Part shown: positions 61,386-64,000 of the stretch, piece after piece
Layout: the number at the start of each line of letters is the position of its first letter
Position numbering within the stretch: position 1 is the first letter of the stretch
Assembly (NCBI RefSeq): GCF_001425705.1
Contig: NZ_LMDC01000030.1
Location: 237,175-301,174 of the forward strand
DNA length: 64,000 nt
Direction of reading: 5' to 3'
Origin: Pelomonas sp. Root1217
GTDB lineage: Bacteria; Pseudomonadota; Gammaproteobacteria; Burkholderiales; Burkholderiaceae_C
Program-made: the position numbers and the translations under genes
The notes under the pieces: generated by a model
The model's database searches: none
What the model was told of the DNA's origin: nothing
Seen by the model: the letters and a program-made list of their open reading frames with translations, nothing else

Positions 61386-62155
61386 ACGCCCCCATGAAGA
61401 CGGGTCGCTTGATCCTGATGCCCAACACGTTGGATTTTGGCGTGGACGATTCCCTGGATCTGCGCGAGGTGCTGCCCCAGCGGGTCATCGAGCAGGCCGC
61501 ACGGCTGACGCACTGGGCCGCAGAGAGCGCCAAGACCACGCGGGCGCTGCTCAAGCGCGTCGATGCCATTGCGCCGCTCGTTCAGCCGCTGCAGGCCATG
61601 CAGATCGTCGAGTTGCCGCGCCCTCCCAAGGGTGGCAGGGGCGGCGGGGATGACGCTGCCGCTTGGCTGGCGCTGCTGGACCCGGTGCAGGCCGGGCATG
61701 ACGTCGGATTGATCTCGGAAGCCGGCCTGCCTGCCGTGGCCGACCCGGGCGCTCGCCTGGTCGCGCTGGCCCACGAGGCGGGCATCGAGGTGGTGGCACT
61801 TGCCGGTCCGAGTTCGCTGCTGCTGGCGTTGGCCGCCAGCGGGCTCAACGGCCAGAGCTTTGCGTTTGTCGGCTATCTGCCGGTGGACGCCGCGCCGCGC
61901 GCCGCGCGCATCCGCGAGCTGGAGACCTTGTCCGCCAAGGCTCAGCAGACCCAGTTGCTGATCGAGACGCCCTACCGCAACGAAGCGCTGCGCCAGGCAC
62001 TGCTGGCGGCACTCAAACCCGGCACGCGGCTGTCGATCAGCGTCGGCCTGACGCTGCCTGGCGGTTGGACGCAGACCGCCACGGTGGCGGACTGGCGGTC
62101 CAACGGCACCAAGCTGCCCGACCGCATCCCGGCCGTGTTTTCAATCCTGGCTTAG
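61382..62155 (+). CDS. SAM-dependent methyltransferase, tetrapyrrole methylase/RsmI fold
   Basis: The 257-residue protein has the RsmI-like segments GLISEAGLPAVADPGARLV and VVALAGPSSLLLALAASGL, then IETPYRNEALRQALL. RsmI 2-O-methylates C1402 of 16S rRNA. This protein is a shorter, divergent member, so that target is uncertain. It is translationally coupled to maf. Its stop overlaps the stop of the convergent helicase gene. Confidence 0.88.
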   Translation: MNAPMKTGRLILMPNTLDFGVDDSLDLREVLPQRVIEQAARLTHWAAESAKTTRALLKRVDAIAPLVQPLQAMQIVELPRPPKGGRGGGDDAAAWLALLDPVQAGHDVGLISEAGLPAVADPGARLVALAHEAGIEVVALAGPSSLLLALAASGLNGQSFAFVGYLPVDAAPRAARIRELETLSAKAQQTQLLIETPYRNEALRQALLAALKPGTRLSISVGLTLPGGWTQTATVADWRSNGTKLPDRIPAVFSILA

Positions 62156-63627
62156 GACTCGACCGGCGCAGGCGCAGGCTTGGCGCCGAACAACGCGGCC
62201 ACTTGCTTCTTGGGCTTGATGTAGCTGGACAGCCCCTTGGCTGCGCCAGCCGGCGCCGCTGCGGCCTTGGTCTTTTCCCAGGCTGGTGCCTCGCCGGCAG
62301 CGCTGGCCTCGTAAGGCTTGTCGAAGAAGGGATCCTTGGGCGGCGACGGCGGGCGATAGGTGGGCCGCACGGCGGGACGGGCCTCGAAAGACGCCTCTCG
62401 CTCCTCGCGCGGGCGCTCGAAACGCGGCGGACGGCTGTCCTGCAACTCGAACGGGTCGAGGTCGATCTTGCGCTTGAGCAGCTTCTCGATGTCGGCCACC
62501 AGGCGCGCGTCGGACTTGGTGACCAGCGTGACGGCCAGGCCCGATGCACCCGCGCGACCGGTGCGACCGATGCGATGGACATAGTCCTCGGCATTGAAGG
62601 GCACGTCGAAATTGAAGACGGCCGGCAGATCGGCAATGTCCAGGCCCCGCGCGGCCACGTCGGTGGCGACGAGCAGATCCACTTCGCCGCGCTTGAAGGC
62701 GTCGAGCGACTTCAGGCGCTCGTCCTGGGATTTGTCGCCATGCAGGGCGGCCGTGCGCAGGCCATCGCGCTCGAAGGAGCGGGCCAGACGCGCCACGCCC
62801 AGCTTGGAGTTGCCGAAGACGATGGCCTGGCGGATGGCACGCTCCTTGAGGATCTGCTTCACCGCGGCGCGCTTGTCGTCATCGGTGACGCTGATGAAGC
62901 GCTGCTCGACGGTCGAGGCCGCCTGGTTGGGGCGCGCCGTCTCGACAAGGATGGGGTCTTGCAGATAGCTTTGCGCCAGTCGCTTGATCTCGGGCGAGAA
63001 GGTGGCCGAGAACAGCAACGTCTGGCGGGCCTTGGGCAGGTAGCTGAGGATGCGCTGCAGGTCGGGCAGGAAGCCGATGTCCAGCATGCGGTCGGCCTCG
63101 TCGAGCACGACGTACTCGACCTGGTTGAGCACGCAGTTCTTGGCCTCGATGTGGTCCAGCAGCCGGCCCGGTGTTGCGATCAGCACCTCGACGCCGGCCT
63201 TGAGCGCGGCCGTCTGCGGTTTCATGTCGATGCCGCCAAAGACGACGACCGAGCGCAGGTGGGTGTGCTTGGCATACTTCTTGACGTTCTCGGCGACCTG
63301 GTCGGCCAGCTCACGCGTGGGCGCCAGCACCAGGGCGCGCACCGGGTGGCGGGCGGGCGAAACGCTGGGGTTCTCGTGCTTGAGCATGCGCTGCAGCAAG
63401 GGGATGGAGAACGCCGCCGTCTTGCCCGTGCCGGTCTGGGCAGCACCCATCACGTCGCGGCCTTCCAGCACGATGGGAATCGCCTTGGCCTGGATGGGCG
63501 TCATCGTCAAATAACCGGAATCGGCGACCGCGCGCAGCAGCTTGGGGTCCAGCGGCAGGGTGTCGAAACGGGCAGGCGCGGACGCCTCGGCGGGCACCGC
63601 GACTGCGGACTCAGGGGTTTCTTGCAT
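62152..63627 (-). CDS. DEAD-box RNA helicase, RhlE-like
   Basis: The 491-residue protein has all core motifs in order: the Q motif region TPIQAKAIP, AQTGTGKT, PTRELADQV, TPGRL, DEAD, SAT, and HRIGRTGR near residue 370. A disordered Pro/Arg/Ala tail of about 100 residues follows, as in RhlE proteins. It would unwind short RNA duplexes in ribosome assembly or decay. Confidence 0.95.
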   Translation of the reverse strand: MQETPESAVAVPAEASAPARFDTLPLDPKLLRAVADSGYLTMTPIQAKAIPIVLEGRDVMGAAQTGTGKTAAFSIPLLQRMLKHENPSVSPARHPVRALVLAPTRELADQVAENVKKYAKHTHLRSVVVFGGIDMKPQTAALKAGVEVLIATPGRLLDHIEAKNCVLNQVEYVVLDEADRMLDIGFLPDLQRILSYLPKARQTLLFSATFSPEIKRLAQSYLQDPILVETARPNQAASTVEQRFISVTDDDKRAAVKQILKERAIRQAIVFGNSKLGVARLARSFERDGLRTAALHGDKSQDERLKSLDAFKRGEVDLLVATDVAARGLDIADLPAVFNFDVPFNAEDYVHRIGRTGRAGASGLAVTLVTKSDARLVADIEKLLKRKIDLDPFELQDSRPPRFERPREEREASFEARPAVRPTYRPPSPPKDPFFDKPYEASAAGEAPAWEKTKAAAAPAGAAKGLSSYIKPKKQVAALFGAKPAPAPVES

Positions 63628-63654
63628 CCGGTGATTATCCCGGATAGGGAAAAC

Positions 63655-64000
63655 CTACTCCGGCCGGACCACCGGAGGCTGCGATTCGGGGCGTGAGTTC
63701 AGCACCATCCAGCGCGGCGTACGGAAGCGGACGATGCGCCAGTACAGCAGCACGTAGAAGACGACGAACAGGCCCAGGATGATCTGCAGCATGACGGTAT
63801 CGTCCCACCAGATCGTGGCCGGCACGACGGAGAGGCTGCACAGCACCCAGAGATAAGGAGCGGTCAGCGCATTGCGGCGCGTCAGCACGGCAGCATCCTT
63901 GCTGCCGATAGCCCAGCGCATCAGGCGGCGGTAGATCAGGCTGTGCAGATGGATGCCGTCAGGCATGCCGACCGGTCGGCCGCGCACGACCTTGCGCCGG
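63655..64000 (-). CDS. C-terminal part of a membrane protein, likely MraY/WecA-type glycosyltransferase (partial)
   Basis: The frame is open to the window edge, so only the last 114 or so residues are seen. Two hydrophobic segments are present (about 60 and 80 residues from the edge). The motif MPDGIHLHSLIYRRLMRWA resembles the HxH-containing cytoplasmic loop of the glycosyltransferase family 4 (WecA/MraY) phosphosugar transferases. That would make it an undecaprenyl-phosphate sugar-phosphate transferase. The call rests on that loop only. Confidence 0.6.
   Translation of the reverse strand, partial: RRKVVRGRPVGMPDGIHLHSLIYRRLMRWAIGSKDAAVLTRRNALTAPYLWVLCSLSVVPATIWWDDTVMLQIILGLFVVFYVLLYWRIVRFRTPRWMVLNSRPESQPPVVRPE

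Overview
The window is high-GC DNA from a betaproteobacterium, most likely a Burkholderiales member of the Rubrivivax/Leptothrix/Roseateles type. The main evidence is the gene order plsX-fabH-fabD-fabG-acpP-fabF, rpoE-rseA-mucD, lepA-lepB-DUF4845-rnc-era-recO-pdxJ-acpS and rne/rluC. A Bug-family binding protein and a PEP-CTERM protein fit the same group. No rRNA, tRNA or CRISPR array was seen.

Positions 1-13212 hold the distal part of a conjugation operon, all on the plus strand: virB6, virB5, virB8, virB9, virB10, virB11, a virD4 fused in frame to an OmpA-like lipoprotein, an LPD7-domain protein, a DUF1173 protein, a putative relaxosome accessory protein and a three-histidine relaxase. Many junctions are 4-base ATGA overlaps. 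The upstream genes (virB1-4) would lie left of the window. Positions 13213-17860 look like the ragged edge of this element. Three toxin-antitoxin modules (higBA, hipBA and a ParE-like pair) are mixed with two broken tyrosine recombinase genes.

Positions 17860-30518 are accessory chromosomal genes: an acetyltransferase with an MFS exporter, a three-gene operon (small helical protein, KaiC-like double ATPase, GGDEF/histidine-kinase hybrid), a PPC-domain protein with a gamma-glutamyltransferase, a small secreted protein, a PEP-CTERM protein, and a Bug protein plus methyltransferase divergent from a LysR regulator.

Positions 30549-39282 carry sppA, a Rieske protein, a HAD phosphatase, rluC and rne. 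A second hipBA module, with three or four evenly spaced operators, sits between the HAD gene and rluC. A POT transporter, a ClpP-like membrane protein and a periplasmic protein follow.

From 43825 to 60777 almost everything is minus-strand housekeeping: coenzyme and ACP maturation, DNA repair, ribosome biogenesis, secretion, envelope stress response, and fatty acid/phospholipid synthesis with rpmF and yceD. maf, an RsmI-like methyltransferase, a DEAD-box helicase and a partial membrane glycosyltransferase-like gene close the window. The lepA-mucD intergenic region is notable. It holds a cluster of DnaA-box-like sequences, a strong intrinsic terminator and a possible small RNA.
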